A stretch of 64,000 nucleotides of DNA from Lepidostoma basale (taxonomy: Eukaryota; Arthropoda; Insecta; Trichoptera; Lepidostomatidae): positions 62,001-126,000 of the forward strand of contig JAHDVF020000463.1 of NCBI GenBank assembly GCA_022606425.2, given 5' to 3'. The position numbers and the translations under genes are program-made. Of the stretch, positions 20,848 to 32,335 are shown piece by piece. The notes below the pieces were generated by a model. The model was not told the origin of the DNA and did no database searches. It worked only from the letters and a program-made list of their open reading frames with translations. The first letter of the stretch is position 1; each line of letters begins with the position of its first letter.

Positions 20848-22660
20848 GTGAATGCATTCGCTAAACACTTTCAATCTGTCTATAGCAATGTTCCCCCGCG
20901 GCTAAATTTCAATTCAGCGACTGAGTTAAGTGCCAATTGTTGTGGTCATGGCTTTGTCATATCGCAGATAGAAGCGAATGATATTATATCCTCCATTAAA
21001 GCTATGAAGAATTCGCACTCGGTTGGTCCTGATTTTCTTCCCATTTACTTCTTAAAAGGCTGCTCTGAGCTCCTAATATCTCCGCTGTATTTTTTATTTA
21101 ACCTATCGTTAAGTACAAATACTTTTCCTGATCTCTGGAAACTTTCCAGAATCAGTCCTATTTTCAAGAGCGGCGCAAAAGAGTCGGTCGAAAACTACAG
21201 ACCTGTAGCGATACTGTCGGCTCCAGCCAAACTATTTGAATCAATTTTACACAAATTGATATTTCCCAAAGTCGACCCCTATATTATAACAGAACAACAT
21301 GGATTCAGGAAGGGGCGCTCGACTGAAACTAATCTCATGGTATTCACAGATTACATTGCAAGGGCCTTGGATGATGGTCACCAAGTTGACTGTTCATATA
21401 ATGATTTCTCAAAGGCCTTTGACACTGTGAACCACGACATTCTGATAGCAAAGCTATCTCAAATTGGATTCTCTTCTCAGTTGATTATGTTTTTCATTAG
21501 TTACCTCGAGGGGAGAAAACAATACGTCTCATACGGAATTTTTCAATCGGAACCTTTTCTTGTAAATTCAGGGGTGCCACAAGGTTCAAACTTAGGGCCA
21601 CTCCTCTTCACCATCTTCATAAATGATATTGCAAAGGTGATAAACTTCTCGCGATTTCTTTTATTTGCCGATGATCTGAAATTATTCCTGGAAATTAAAA
21701 ATCCTGGAGACTGTCTTCGCCTCCAGTCGGACATCAATAATATTGTCAACTGGAGTCACAGTAATCAAATGCAATTCAATGTCTCTAAATGCGTTATGCT
21801 ATCTTTTACTAGAACATTGAGAACTGTGTATTAAAGATACACAATGAACAACCAGCAACTAGCACATGTATCTACGATGAGAGATCTCGGGATCGTCTAT
21901 GAGAGTAGGCTGACTTTTCGTGCACATGTTGAGAGGATTTGTGGCACTGCACTGAAGATGTTGGGCTTCATCGTCCGGACCGGCAGAGTTTTCAGGGATC
22001 CCAATGTGCTCAGAGTCCTATACAACGCATTGGTTCGGAGCAGACTCGAAAGTGGTTCTGTGATATGGAGTCCTCACGAGGCGAGATATTCCATTATGCT
22101 GGAGAGGGTTCAGAAAAAATTTCTGAGGTATCTCTACATGAGGGAGTATGGTAGCTATCCTTGGCTCTATCCCACGGCATTTCTTTTGGGAATGCTCGGA
22201 ACCAATTCTCTACAGCTTCGAAGAGATGGACATCTAATTACCCATTTCTTTAGATTAATTAGGGGATACTTCGAGAACTCGGCCGTACTGGAGGGTGTTC
22301 GGCTTTTTGTCCCCGATAGATATCTCCGACAGCGACAGCACAGATTGTTTTACCTACCGGCTGCCAGAACCAATCTGCCTCTGGTGACACCGGTGGGAAG
22401 AGCAATTAGTCTGCTGAACGCGGTCTCCTCGGAGATCGACGTCTTTCATGTTAGTGAAAGTACGTTCAGAAGGCAAATACTCTTAATTCTGGAGAGTATC
22501 CTGTCTTCCTAATGTTGAACCATCTCTTATGCGTTTCTGGTAGTATACTATATATAATATATTATTTTACCTGTTCTCAATAGATGCCTTAAAAATAAAT
22601 TTTGTAATGTCTGTTGATGAAATAAACTGATTTGATTTGATTTGATTTGATTTGAAAACT
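20848..22660 (+). mobile_element. Jockey/CR1-like LINE, ORF2 RT to 3' end, one stop
   Basis: The RT frame runs from 20848 to 22512, interrupted only by TAA at 21832-21834; the two parts are in the same frame. RT blocks are present: GPDFLPIYFLK, ENYRPVAILS, TEQHGFRKGRST, NDFSKAFDTVNHD, SGVPQGSNLGPLLF and the catalytic FADD (LLFADDLKLF). The C-terminal region follows. The 3' end carries AATAAA and a (TTTGA)n tail at 22628-22655. The endonuclease and gag parts are missing, so the element is 5'-truncated. Relatives lie at 16730-16920 and 55170-55570. Confidence 0.93.
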
Positions 22661-22799
22661 ATACTAATCTGAAAACTATTTTTGAGGAAAATGAGTAAAT
22701 CGATTTTTGGAAATAAGTTCCTGAAAACTACAAAACTGTACAAGATTATGCCTTCCTGCTCCTCACGTTGTTTGCATCAACATATCTTTGTGAATCATC

Positions 22800-23610
22800 G
22801 TATTCTAAAATGGAATGTGCGATGTGGTTCCAACCCTAATGTATGAAAGCGAAGTATGGAACTGGCAGATGAAGGATGAGAGTGGAATAAATGCGGTAGA
22901 GATGACGTCCCTAAGACGTATGTGTGGTAGAACGATATACGACAGAATCTCAAATGCTGATATAAGAAAGGATTGTAGAGCGGAAGAAGGTATTATGAAA
23001 GGATCGCTGCGTTGGTTCGGACATATGGAACGCATGGATGGAGAAAAAATGGTTAAGAAAGTATACGCTAATGATGTAAATGGGGTACGAAGTCGAGGCA
23101 GACCGAGGAAAACATCTTCTTCTTCTTCTTCTTCAGCCGTCTCTCCACTGCTGGATGTAGGCCTCTTCTAATTTCTTCCATTTTTCTCTTCTTTGGGCTT
23201 CTCTTATCCACCTGCTACCCGCGACAGGGACAATATCATCGGCCCAACGTTTCTGAGGCCGGCCTATTCCTCTTTTCATGTCCCATGGTCTCCATCCTAG
23301 GACTCTGGGTGCCCCTCTGTCTGTTCCCTGTCTGGCAACATGACCTGCCCATTGCCACTTTAGCCTGGCAATACGATCCACCACGTCGACAACCTTTGTC
23401 CGGCGTCTGATTTCAGGAAAACATGGCATGACCAAATTAATAAAATTTTAAGGGTTGGTCATGTTAGAAGTCGGAGGAATCGACGTGCGTGTATGGCTCG
23501 TTGTATGAATGTGGAGGAATCTAGAGAGGTTTGCCAGGATAGAGAAGTGTGGCGGTCCATTCTCTCTGCCTACCCCTGCGGGGAAACGGCGTGATGGTTT
23601 GTTGTTGTTG
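22800..23610 (+). mobile_element. RTE-like LINE tail, interrupted by a second LINE fragment
   Basis: The plus strand encodes VPTLMYESEVWNWQMKDESG, then [20 protein letters not shown] and RSRGRPRKT. It is broken by a 299-bp insertion and continues at 23425 with WHDQINKIL and [15 protein letters not shown]. Nearly all codons are intact, so this is a young member of the family. Confidence 0.88.
23116..23414 (-). mobile_element. LINE 3' fragment inserted with 10-bp target duplication
   Basis: The insert is flanked directly by AGGAAAACAT (23106-23115 and 23415-23424). It reads on the minus strand as EIRRRTKVVDVVDRIARLKW, then QWAGHVARQGT and EEAYIQQWRDG, and ends in (GAA)n. This is the 3' end of the QWAGH subfamily placed by target-primed reverse transcription. 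Confidence 0.92.
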
Positions 23611-23619
23611 TTGTTGAAT

Positions 23620-24640
23620 GTACGAAAAACGTATACAGGAATCGACTTACTGATTTTCAACTTGATGACGCATTGAGAGTAGGATGTAGCAATTAAAAAA
23701 ACCGGTTTGTCTAAAATTGTTGAAAATTTATCTTAAAATCAAAAATCGCACTAATTTTGAAATAAACCCTTGGATACACGTTACTTTTGAGTAATACTTT
23801 TTTCACTATTATAATTTTTGACGAACAGTATGCTGATAAGCGATTTGTACTTTTATTATTCTGTTTTAGTTTATAATTTTCTTAACCCTCCCTTCCCTAT
23901 GATGGGTATCTTCTACACGTTGCTTCTAATAACCATCAATATCTCTATACATATAATAAATACAAGGTTAAGATTTTACTTATTCCTTCATAATATATTG
24001 ACGCATTGATTAAAAAAAACAATATTAATAATAATCAGAATTTATCGGGTACATCGGAGGTATTTTGTGAACATCTAAAACAAATTCGCGTATAAACAGC
24101 GCTGCGAGTACGCGACACTATATTCGCATCTCACTCTTGCATACTTCACTGTGGAAGCGAGAGGATCTCAATATTCTCACTGCCGCCGGCAGTAGCTCTC
24201 GGGCTTGTAACCAAAGTGGACTGATGCCCGTTCCGTGAGCGTTGCCAGATGGTTTTTAAAGTTTTATTTTATCTTATGTACTTCAATTATAATTAATTAA
24301 GGGGATTAGCTACGAAAGTTCACATTGTTCCGATCTAAAATCGCTATTTTTTTATCACGTACTGACTACTCAACACCGGAACGCGCGTTTTTAATTTAGC
24401 ACCGTAAGGGAAAGGTTAAAAATGTTTTCTAAAAAAGTGGCGAGGGTGGGGGGGGGGTGTTTTGTGATTTTTTTCGTCATACCAGCATAGTGTTGCGGCC
24501 CGTGTAACTTTATAAATATATGTATGTAGCCTGAAGAAAAATAGGTTGAGTACCACTGGTCTAGGCGCAGGCGGCGCGCCACGTGATAGTTAGTTAGACT
24601 TAGAGTCTGGATGGTTGAAATTCTTTATTGCAAGCGCCCT
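23620..24640. other. Spacer before the zinc-finger cluster
   Basis: AT-rich sequence with no gene recognised. GGTTGAGTACCACTGGTCTA near 24546 looks like a hAT terminus. CGGAACGCGCGTTTTTAATT at 24376 recurs near 37122. A G-rich run occurs at 24447-24456. Confidence 0.45.
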
Positions 24641-24913
24641 TTGATCTGTGCGGGACATGAGTATGGAGGCAGTATTATTTACGTAGACGAAAAATAACGT
24701 GTCTATGGAAATTACTTTCATAAATGTCAATAATTTTGTAAATACTTTGAGACATCAACTCTTATATACTTGCGTTATTATTATTTCCTTCTTAATATTA
24801 AATAGTAAAGTGAAATTAACTGTAATCTATATTTTGCATATGGTTTTGTGTGACATGTTTTTACTACTGTCGCGTGTCCAGTGACCTCCAGAGCCTAAAA
24901 CGAATTTGGAACA
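24640..24913 (+). promoter_or_regulatory. Conserved upstream module of ZF1
   Basis: Blocks here recur upstream of the other cluster genes. GGAGGCAGTATTAT and AAAATAACGTGTCTATGG are shared with ZF3 (32338, 32358). CGTGTCCAGTGACCTCCAGA followed by CCTAAA is shared with ZF4 (40240). Conservation of position suggests a duplicated promoter and 5' UTR. TGTCCAG could also be a 3' splice site for an upstream noncoding exon. Confidence 0.6.
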
Positions 24914-26038
24914 ATGGAGAACGCCGTGTTTGGGAACATCAAGATCGAATATCCGGCACAATCGGAGGATGTGTCAATGCCCTGTATTAAGTCAGAGCTT
25001 AACCAGACTACCTGGGATAGCAGCGAAGATGACAAAAGCAGTTTGGAGCAAACAAATCTCAAAGAATGTTCGATGAACATCACAGTTGTCAAGATAGAAT
25101 CTATCAAAGAGGAAACTGGTCTCGATAATGATGATAAGAATAACGCAGATATAGAAAATGATTCGATGGGCCCCACTTATGTCAAGATTAAGCCTCCCAG
25201 CAGTGAAAGCGATTTTATAAACAACGATACGTTCTCCGTAGATATAGATGTGTCGTATAGTAATGTGAAGCAAGATCATGTAGAATTAGAAGGGTCTAGG
25301 AACAAACCATTTAAAATAGAATCTGAACTGAAGAATAATTTGATTACTCACTCGGATACGGACATATCATTTAAGTGTTCGAAGTGTAACGAATCGTTTA
25401 GAACGAACAATGAATTAAAAAAACACATGCTAATCCATTCAGATATTAAACTATTTGAATGCTCAACGTGCAACGAACGGTGTAAAACAAGCAAACATTT
25501 AAAAAAACATTTGCTGATTCATTCAGGTATGAAATCATTTAAATGTTCGACGTGCAACAAAAAGTTCAAAAGAAAATCAGCTTTAAATCAACATTTGGTT
25601 ATTCATTCAGCTGTAAAACGATTCGAATGTGCAACGTGCAACAAACTGTTTAAAAGAAAGTCCAATTTAAGAACACATTTGATTTTTCATTCAGATGTTA
25701 GGCTATTCGAATGTTCAACGTGTAACAAATCGTATAAAACAAATTCTAATTTAACACGACATTTGGTTACTCATTCAGATTTAAAACTATTTGCATGTTC
25801 AACGTGCAACAAACCGTTTAAAACAAATTCAGAATTAAAAATTCATTTGCTTTCTCATTCAAATATAAAATCATTTAAATGTTCCACATGCAACAAATCG
25901 TTTAGAAGAAAATCAGATGTAAATCAACACATGCGTACTCATTCATATGTAAAAACATTCAAATGTTCGACGTGCAGCGAACCTTTTGAAACAAAAATTT
26001 GTTTAAAAATTCATATGCTTTCTCATTTAATCGTTTAA
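24914..26038 (+). CDS. ZF1: C2H2 zinc-finger protein, 8 fingers
   Basis: A single-exon frame of 374 residues with ATG in the context ACAATGG. Residues 1 to ~150 form the acidic N-terminal region shared by the cluster, with SUMO-type motifs IKIE, IKSE, VKIE, IKEE, VKQD and FKIE. Eight C2H2 fingers follow (C-S-T-C-N, H-x3-H), with SDVK/SDIK-type linkers in place of TGEKP. Finger two has RCKT instead of the usual F. The frame ends after finger eight; decayed finger sequence continues downstream (26040-26230), so the ancestral gene was longer. Probably a nuclear DNA-binding protein; target unknown. Confidence 0.85.
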   Translation: MENAVFGNIKIEYPAQSEDVSMPCIKSELNQTTWDSSEDDKSSLEQTNLKECSMNITVVKIESIKEETGLDNDDKNNADIENDSMGPTYVKIKPPSSESDFINNDTFSVDIDVSYSNVKQDHVELEGSRNKPFKIESELKNNLITHSDTDISFKCSKCNESFRTNNELKKHMLIHSDIKLFECSTCNERCKTSKHLKKHLLIHSGMKSFKCSTCNKKFKRKSALNQHLVIHSAVKRFECATCNKLFKRKSNLRTHLIFHSDVRLFECSTCNKSYKTNSNLTRHLVTHSDLKLFACSTCNKPFKTNSELKIHLLSHSNIKSFKCSTCNKSFRRKSDVNQHMRTHSYVKTFKCSTCSEPFETKICLKIHMLSHLIV

Positions 26039-26380
26039 TTATTTGAATATTCAACGTACCTACATCAGATTTTAAATGTTGATGCCGGCTAATTCAAATA
26101 AAAAATCTAAGAAATCATTTAATCACGCATTCGGATGTAAAATCCTTTAAGTGTTCAAGGTGCAACAAACCGTTTAAAACTAAATCAGTATAATATCATT
26201 TGGATTCATTTAGATGAAAATATTTTCGAAATAAAACTAAGTCGTATTTAAAAACACACTGGCTTATTGTTAATGTTAAACTGCAACAAACATTTTAATC
26301 AAACAAACAATTAAAAATCATTTGATTGCGTATTCAGAGTTCTCAACGTGCAACAAGCCGTTCAACCGATTAAAACTAAA
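26039..26380 (+). pseudogene. Decayed additional fingers after ZF1
   Basis: Remnants such as SFKCSRCNKPFKTKS (about 26150-26190) and further Cys/His-like codons appear in shifting frames with stops. They are the lost 3' fingers of ZF1. An RTE-like tail begins at about 26380. Confidence 0.75.
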
Positions 26381-27460
26381 TAACTAACTAACCACCACGC
26401 CGCCTCCTCGAAGGGGTAAGGAAAAATAATGGACTGCCATACTTTAACCGTTGCGGTACTCCATATTTTCGCCCTCGCGAGTATAATACGATTTTGCTAT
26501 GTAAAATTTATTTGTCTTCTCATACGGATGTAAAACGATGTTTATATTTAACGTGCCGAAAACGGTGTCCAGGAAAATTGGGAGTTGATTCACTGTCATT
26601 TTATCAGAAGAAATAATATTTGAGTGTTCGACCTGCAAAAAACGTACAAAAGAATCTGAACTATTATAAATTCCACGCTTATTAACAGCGAGGATAAGCC
26701 AGTAGTGACTGGAGTGAAGAGGACCCTCTTCTGGCGTACCTTCTCGCGAGCATTAATGGCCAGAGCTGCGTCAGGCGAGAGTAGATTAATGTGTTTTTAT
26801 TATATGAACTATAATAATAATATGCTAACTTTTAAAACGCCGTTTTTGTGATGTAATCACCTCAAGGGAGCATTAAGACGTGTTTTAAATCTAAAAATCT
26901 AAATGTGAACGCTGCATCTGATTTTCGGAATCATTTAAAAAGTATAGTAGAACAAAGTATAAACATTTAAATTGGGTATGAAATATGAAAAAGATGGGTT
27001 TTCAGTTTAGATCTAAAATCTTTCTGAAATCATTTATGCATCTGAGGTGTGAAGGGAGATTGTTCCAAGCTGATGGACCGGCTACTGCGAACGCTCGATC
27101 CCCGAAATTTGTACTGGGGCAACGCTTCGACTCAACTAATCTTCCTATTGCCGAGGAGTTCGCCGAGCAAAGTGTGGATTTCCTTGTATTTAGGCTGTCC
27201 GTTATACAGAGTTCAGATATATAACTTGGTGCCATTCCATGTAACGCTTTGAAGACTGTCCAGCAGAGTTTATACTGGATTCTTTCTGGACTTTTAAACC
27301 AGTGAAGTTCTTTTAGATATTGTGTTATATGGGACTTTTTTGAAATGCCTTTAATGAGTCTGGCTGAAGTTATCTATTATATATGTGGCGATATAAATGT
27401 ATGTAGGTATAAATGTACTTTTCAAATAAACTTTTTAAAGCATACCTGTTTTTAATAACA
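26381..27460 (-). mobile_element. LINE debris: RTE-like end and a CR1/L2-like C-terminus
   Basis: A short RTE-like tail start lies at 26381-26450. On the minus strand, 27300-27002 reads ALHGMAPSYISELC followed by GDRAFAVAGPSAWNNLPSHL, the characteristic C-terminus of another non-LTR reverse transcriptase. Between them (26450-26980) I recognise nothing certain. Confidence 0.7.
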
Positions 27461-27640
27461 CCCTTCACCTACGCCGTTTCGCTGGAGTGGTAAACAGAGA
27501 ATGGACTGGTCTACCGACATGCGCCTCTTCTACACGCTCGTCGATTGTATATGCTACTTCGGAGGCTACATTTTAGTAACTAATTCATTTGATGATGTCA
27601 CGTTTTCCTCAGCCGTCATATTTTCACTCTACTTTACAAA
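27461..27640 (-). mobile_element. RTE-like LINE tail fragment
   Basis: Minus-strand terminal part of the common tail, with several indels. Confidence 0.6.
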
Positions 27641-27689
27641 ATAAAATATATTTACAAAAACTTCGGTGCCGTGATTATTCATGGATATT

Positions 27690-28298
27690 TAATGAAAAAA
27701 TGATAATATTATTACTCCTTATGCTACGTGTTATAGACATTTTCATATTTCCGTAGTGCTAGTATAACAATTAGGCTGCTCTCTATACTGAAAATTCTAC
27801 ATAACAATTTAAAATAGTTAGGTACCAACAATATTAATGAAATTTACAATGTCAAAAATGTTTATTAATTGTTTAAAAAAATTCACCGTGTTTTTAAACA
27901 TTTTTTTGTCATTTGACAGCTACCAGATCAGCTTGGCCCCAGGTATATATTCAACATTACGACCTGGTAAGTACTTTCAAGACTGCATCAATATTAGTTT
28001 AATTTCGGAAAAGGTTTTGTAAATATGGCGTATTGTCTATGAAAAAATTCTATAACGTGTCTATTGAATCTGTCGTCGATATTTAGATATCTGTCATTAG
28101 TTATTTTCAAATGTGCAAGTGAATTGTTTCTGACCCGGAGTCTACAGAACACGTATCCTCGTGTGTCATTACTGCTTTTTTCCTTGGCTTAAAGTATCAC
28201 AAGTCGACATCGACATTCAACATTTGATTTGGTGTCACAGTTGCGTTTATGCGGCCTTTACGTATCTATTGATCACCAGAACCAAAATTGAATTTAGA
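27690..28298 (+). promoter_or_regulatory. ZF2 upstream region, partly duplicated elsewhere
   Basis: About 27700-27870 resembles 49560-49770 (CTGAAAATTCTACATAA, CAATAATATTAATGAAAT, TTATTAATTGT). About 28110-28180 shares CTGACCCGG-GTCTACAGAAC with the ZF4 upstream region (40115). The coding frame stays open upstream of the ATG to 28161 without another ATG, so this part is probably transcribed leader. Confidence 0.55.
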
Positions 28299-30092
28299 AT
28301 GATGGAAGGCTCCGTTTTTGGAAGCAGCGAGCGGAAGAGTCCAGGACAATTGAAGAGTGTGTTAACGTCCCGTGTTAAGTCTGAGCCGGAACCGGCTACC
28401 TGGGATGCTAACGGAGGCGACGATAGCATTTTGAAGCCACTAAATCTAGAGACTAGACCGACGAATATCACAATTTTCAAGGTTGAATCTCTCAAAAATG
28501 AAATAGATTTTAAAGAGGACGAAATGAATAACGCTGCTAGAGAAAATGCATCGATGGGCCCCACTTATATCAAGATTGAACCTCCCGGTAGTGAAAGCGA
28601 TTTAATACAAGAATACAAGTTCTCCGTCGACATATATGCGCCATACAGCATTGTTAAACAAGATCCTATAGGAGTGGATGAGTCTAAAAGCCAACCATTA
28701 AAAATAACATCGGATTTTAAAAATCATTTAGTTACTAGTTCGGATGTAGAACCATTTGAATGTTCAACATGCAATAAACTGTTTAAAACAAAATCAGATT
28801 TAAACAGACATTTTCTTATTCATTCGGATAAAGAATCATTTAAATGTTCAACGAGCAATATATCGTTTAAAACGAGCAAAGAAGTAAAGAATCATCTGGT
28901 TACTCAATTAAATGTAAAATCATTTAAATGTTCAACTTGCAATAAACCTTTTAAAACAAAAGTTGGCTTAAATAGTCATTTGCTCACTCATTCAAATATT
29001 AAACAATTTGAATGTTCAACGTGCAGCAAACCGTTTAAAAGAAAATCAACATTAAATAGTCATATGCTTACTCATTCTGGTATAAAACTGTTTGAATGTT
29101 CAACGTGTAAGAAACCGTTTAAAACAAATATGGAATTAAAAAATCACATGCTTAGTCATTCAAATGTAAAATTATTTAAATGTTCAACTTGCAATGAACG
29201 GTTTAAAACAAAAGTTGGCTTAAATAGTCATTTGCTTACTCATTCACATATAAAACCATTTGAATGTTCAACGTGCTGTAAACCGTTTAAAAGAAAATCA
29301 ACATTAAATAGTCATATGCTTACTCATTCTGATATAAAAGTGTTTGAATGTTCAACGTGTAACAAACCGTTTAAAACAAAATCAAGTTTAAAGAAACATG
29401 TGGTTTCCCATTCGGATTTAAAACTATTTGAATGTTCAACGTGCAACAAACAGCTTAGAACCAAATTTGCATTAAAGTATCATTTGCTCACACATTCAGA
29501 CGTAAAACTTATTGAATGTTCTACATGCAACAAACCTTTTAGAACAAAATTTGCATTAAAGTATCATCTGCTTACACATTCAGGCGTAAAACTAATTGAA
29601 TGTTCTACGTGCAATAAACAGTTTAGAACAAAATCAAATTTAAAACAACATATCCTTATTCATTCTGATATAAAACCATTTGAATGTTCAACGTGCAAAA
29701 AACCTTTTAAAACAAAATTACTATTAAAAAGGCATTTGCTAACTCATTCTGATGTAAAACTTTTTGAATGTTCAACGTGCAACAAACTGTTTAAAACTAA
29801 ATTAGTTTTGAATGGACATTTGCTTACACATTTGGATGTTAAACTATTTGAATGTTCAATATGCTATCAATCGTTTAAAACAAAACCATATTTACACAGC
29901 CATTTGCTTACTCATTCAGATATTAAATCATTCGTTTGTTCAACGTGCATCAAACCATTCAAAACAAACAGAGAGTTAAACATTCATTTGCGTACTCATT
30001 TGGATGTAAAACCATTTGAATGTTCAACATGCAACAAACTGTTTAAAACAAAATTAATTTTTAAAAGACATTTGCTTATTCATTCTGATTAG
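28299..30092 (+). CDS. ZF2: C2H2 zinc-finger protein, 16 finger units
   Basis: Single exon, 597 residues from the ATG at 28299; the adjacent ATG at 28302 matches the family start MEG. The N-terminal acidic region carries VKSE, FKVE, LKNE, IKIE and VKQD. Sixteen finger units follow. The second is degenerate: CSTS has lost a Cys and the last His is Gln, so 15 are intact. Fingers 3-4 and 6-7 are near repeats of one another, showing expansion by unequal exchange. The stop follows directly after the last finger. AATAAA overlaps occur at about 30205-30220. Confidence 0.88.
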   Translation: MMEGSVFGSSERKSPGQLKSVLTSRVKSEPEPATWDANGGDDSILKPLNLETRPTNITIFKVESLKNEIDFKEDEMNNAARENASMGPTYIKIEPPGSESDLIQEYKFSVDIYAPYSIVKQDPIGVDESKSQPLKITSDFKNHLVTSSDVEPFECSTCNKLFKTKSDLNRHFLIHSDKESFKCSTSNISFKTSKEVKNHLVTQLNVKSFKCSTCNKPFKTKVGLNSHLLTHSNIKQFECSTCSKPFKRKSTLNSHMLTHSGIKLFECSTCKKPFKTNMELKNHMLSHSNVKLFKCSTCNERFKTKVGLNSHLLTHSHIKPFECSTCCKPFKRKSTLNSHMLTHSDIKVFECSTCNKPFKTKSSLKKHVVSHSDLKLFECSTCNKQLRTKFALKYHLLTHSDVKLIECSTCNKPFRTKFALKYHLLTHSGVKLIECSTCNKQFRTKSNLKQHILIHSDIKPFECSTCKKPFKTKLLLKRHLLTHSDVKLFECSTCNKLFKTKLVLNGHLLTHLDVKLFECSICYQSFKTKPYLHSHLLTHSDIKSFVCSTCIKPFKTNRELNIHLRTHLDVKPFECSTCNKLFKTKLIFKRHLLIHSD

Positions 30093-30504
30093 AAACGAAC
30101 TTAGATGTATATACTATAATAGCACCTCTAAAGTGACACAATTTTGATACTTTCGAAATACTAGTCTGGTATGTTGAAGACCGTACCGAGGTGTTTTCTT
30201 TGTAAATAAATAAATAAAAATATCCCTTTTGTCCTTGTGTTCCTCATTCTCCCACTTCAGAATAGATAATCACCCCAACAGTTAATATTGCTGAGATCAA
30301 AGAAATTTAATTTTTTCAAAATAAAAGATCCAAGAAATGAGCTGCGTGTTTATGTAAAGGTGTAATTTTGTTTTTTATTTACTAATGAGTTAGATGTCAT
30401 ATTCCATAATATGTATGCAGATGCACATGACTGCTGTCATAGCGACCTATACATCCGTCATGCTCGAACGAGAAGCACAGACTGACACCGCTGACAAGTA
30501 AGGC
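30093..30504. other. ZF2 3' flank
   Basis: AT-rich sequence with poly(A)-type signals near 30205-30220 and no further gene. Confidence 0.5.
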
Positions 30505-31468
30505 CCGTTTACACGCTACGATAAATCGCTTCGATGTCCTGTTTACACGTTACGATAAATCGTAAAGATTTCTTAATTGTTTATATTGGCTCTGTCCAGA
30601 GGCGCCATCGCAACCCCATTTAAAGATCGCATTCAAAGTTGGTAGCGTGTCTATACCTACATTCAATTGTTTGAGCACTTCGTATTGTACTAATATCAGA
30701 CGTTTTATGGTGTGGTCTAGCAACGACTGAAGTTTTATCTCGGCATTGTAATCAGAAATAGTTATATCATCAGGATAACATTTTTTTTTTGTTTCCAGAA
30801 GAATGCGATAGCTTGGATAAATGTCGGCATTGTGATTTTTATTTCCAACGCATCGAAATGTATTGGTCCTTAGTTAACTTTTTGTCCACAAAGAAAGCCA
30901 AAGCTTCTTCAGGTGTCATTTTTATAGGCATTTTCCTGCCTTGGCACGCATACGATTTTTTTTATTTTAGTGGCTCTTTTTGGTGAAAAACAGAAAACTT
31001 GCTTCAGTATTTGTGCTGCATCTCGTCAACCCGTTGATTGTAGAGTCATTTGAGCTGCTAGAATATTTTCCCCCGCCGTGATTGGGAGCTTATCTACAAA
31101 AACCGATTGCGCATCCGGTCTGGACATGTATTTAGAATGATAATACAATCGTTTATTTTTAATTACAAACATTGAAAATTTATACCTTTCGATAAACCAG
31201 ATAGCCCATTGGGACCTTTGTGTGTCGTTGCGATTAGCAGAAATTGATGCCGGCCGGCATCAACCGTCCAATCCAATTCCAATTCCAATAAATCGCTACG
31301 ATGTCCTGTTTACGCACAACGATAAATCGTAACAATTCGATTGTTACGATATCGCTACAATTTATCGTAACGTGTAAACAGGATTTTCAACCATCCTATC
31401 CAATTCCAATAAATCGTAACAATTCAAAATCGCTACGATTTATCGTTGCGTGTAAAAGGGCCTTTAGG
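30505..31468. mobile_element. DNA transposon relic with ~29-bp terminal inverted repeats
   Basis: The left end AAGGCCCGTTTACACGCTAC and the right end match when inverted, with two mismatches. The subterminal word TTTACACG-TACGATAAATCG is repeated several times at both ends. The inside (minus strand, about 30950-30790) encodes PIKMTPEEALAFFVDKKLTK followed by DQYISMR and NHNADIYPSY. I associate this protein segment with repeated transposon-borne genes, but cannot name it. No convincing target duplication is visible. Confidence 0.75.
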
Positions 31469-31611
31469 TTTGCCAGCGCTAAGCAAACAGGGATGAGCGG
31501 CTCGCATGATATCGACGTGGTTTACATATGTCATGACGTAAGCCAACGATGTGTATGCAGAGTTCAAACAGGCATTCGAGCTGCAGCCTCTTTATTCGGA
31601 TAGAAGGCGAC

Positions 31612-31930
31612 ATGTCTGGGAGCACCGAACGGAAGAGTCTGGGACAATCGGAAAGCGCGTTAATGCCCCGTGTCATGTCTGAACCGTAACCGGCTACCTG
31701 GGATGTCAACGGAGCCCACGATAACATTTTGGAGCCACTAAATCCAGAAACCAGATCGACGAATATCACAATAGTCACGGTTGAATGGGTAAAAAATGAA
31801 ACCGATTTTAAAGATAATGAAATGAATAACGCTGATATAGAAAATATATCGATGGCCACTAATGCCAAGATTGAGCCTCCCGGTAGTGAAAGCGATTTTA
31901 TACAAGACGACAAGTCCAAATCAAGTCAAG
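31612..31930 (+). pseudogene. Zinc-finger family N-terminal pseudogene
   Basis: The ATG at 31612 opens the family N-terminus (MSGSTERKSLGQSESALM). A TAA at 31687 replaces the conserved Glu of SEPEPATWD. The frame then continues with TRSTNITIVTVEWVKNETDF and AKIEPPGSESDF and stops being related at about 31920, where LINE sequence begins. No fingers remain. Its SUMO-type motifs are mostly gone (VTVE, AKIE). Confidence 0.88.
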
Positions 31931-32335
31931 TCACGAGATATTAGAGCTCTCTACCCCATGTTAGATAATAGTAGCAAACTCAGCACCGATAATAAACTCC
32001 TTATTTACAAAACGGTAATAAGATCGATCATCACCTATGCAGTCCCTATCTGGGGTCACGCAGCCTCAACTCACTCACGTAAACTTCAAATCGTGCAAAA
32101 TAAGGCTATCCAGCTCGCGCTGAACGCTCTCTTTCCGGGTCGTCTCAGACCCCAACCCCAATAATTTATAGTTGATCAAATTCGACATTTTTTGAACTGT
32201 TTTTGCAAATCAAAATCACATTCCAGTTTGCTTCGCTCCTTAACACAACGAGGAAGATTCTGGAACGAATTAATCACATTATGAGAGGTTCCGCTGTATA
32301 TCAAAGTCGTCGCTTCCCTATACTTGCCGTGAGTC
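31920..32335 (+). mobile_element. Jockey-like LINE C-terminal fragment
   Basis: The plus strand reads RALYPMLDNSSKLSTDNKLL, then IYKTVIRSIITYAVPIWGHA and LQIVQNKAIQLALNA, the region after the RT domain in Jockey elements. It has replaced the finger region of the pseudogene to its left. Confidence 0.82.

Noticed and set aside
20797..24568. A 3.8-kb hAT element bounded by TAGACCA-like ends
   Set aside because: The two ends look hAT-like and inverted, but the flanks show no 8-bp duplication and the interior is unrelated LINE sequence.
26985..27252. Plus-strand small ORFs near 27.0-27.25 kb
   Set aside because: The minus strand encodes a recognisable LINE C-terminus (GDRAFAVAGPSAWNNLPSHL), so these are shadows.
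31479..31919. Minus-strand 146-codon frame over the zinc-finger pseudogene
   Set aside because: Similar antisense frames occur over the N-termini of all family members; they mirror the coding strand.
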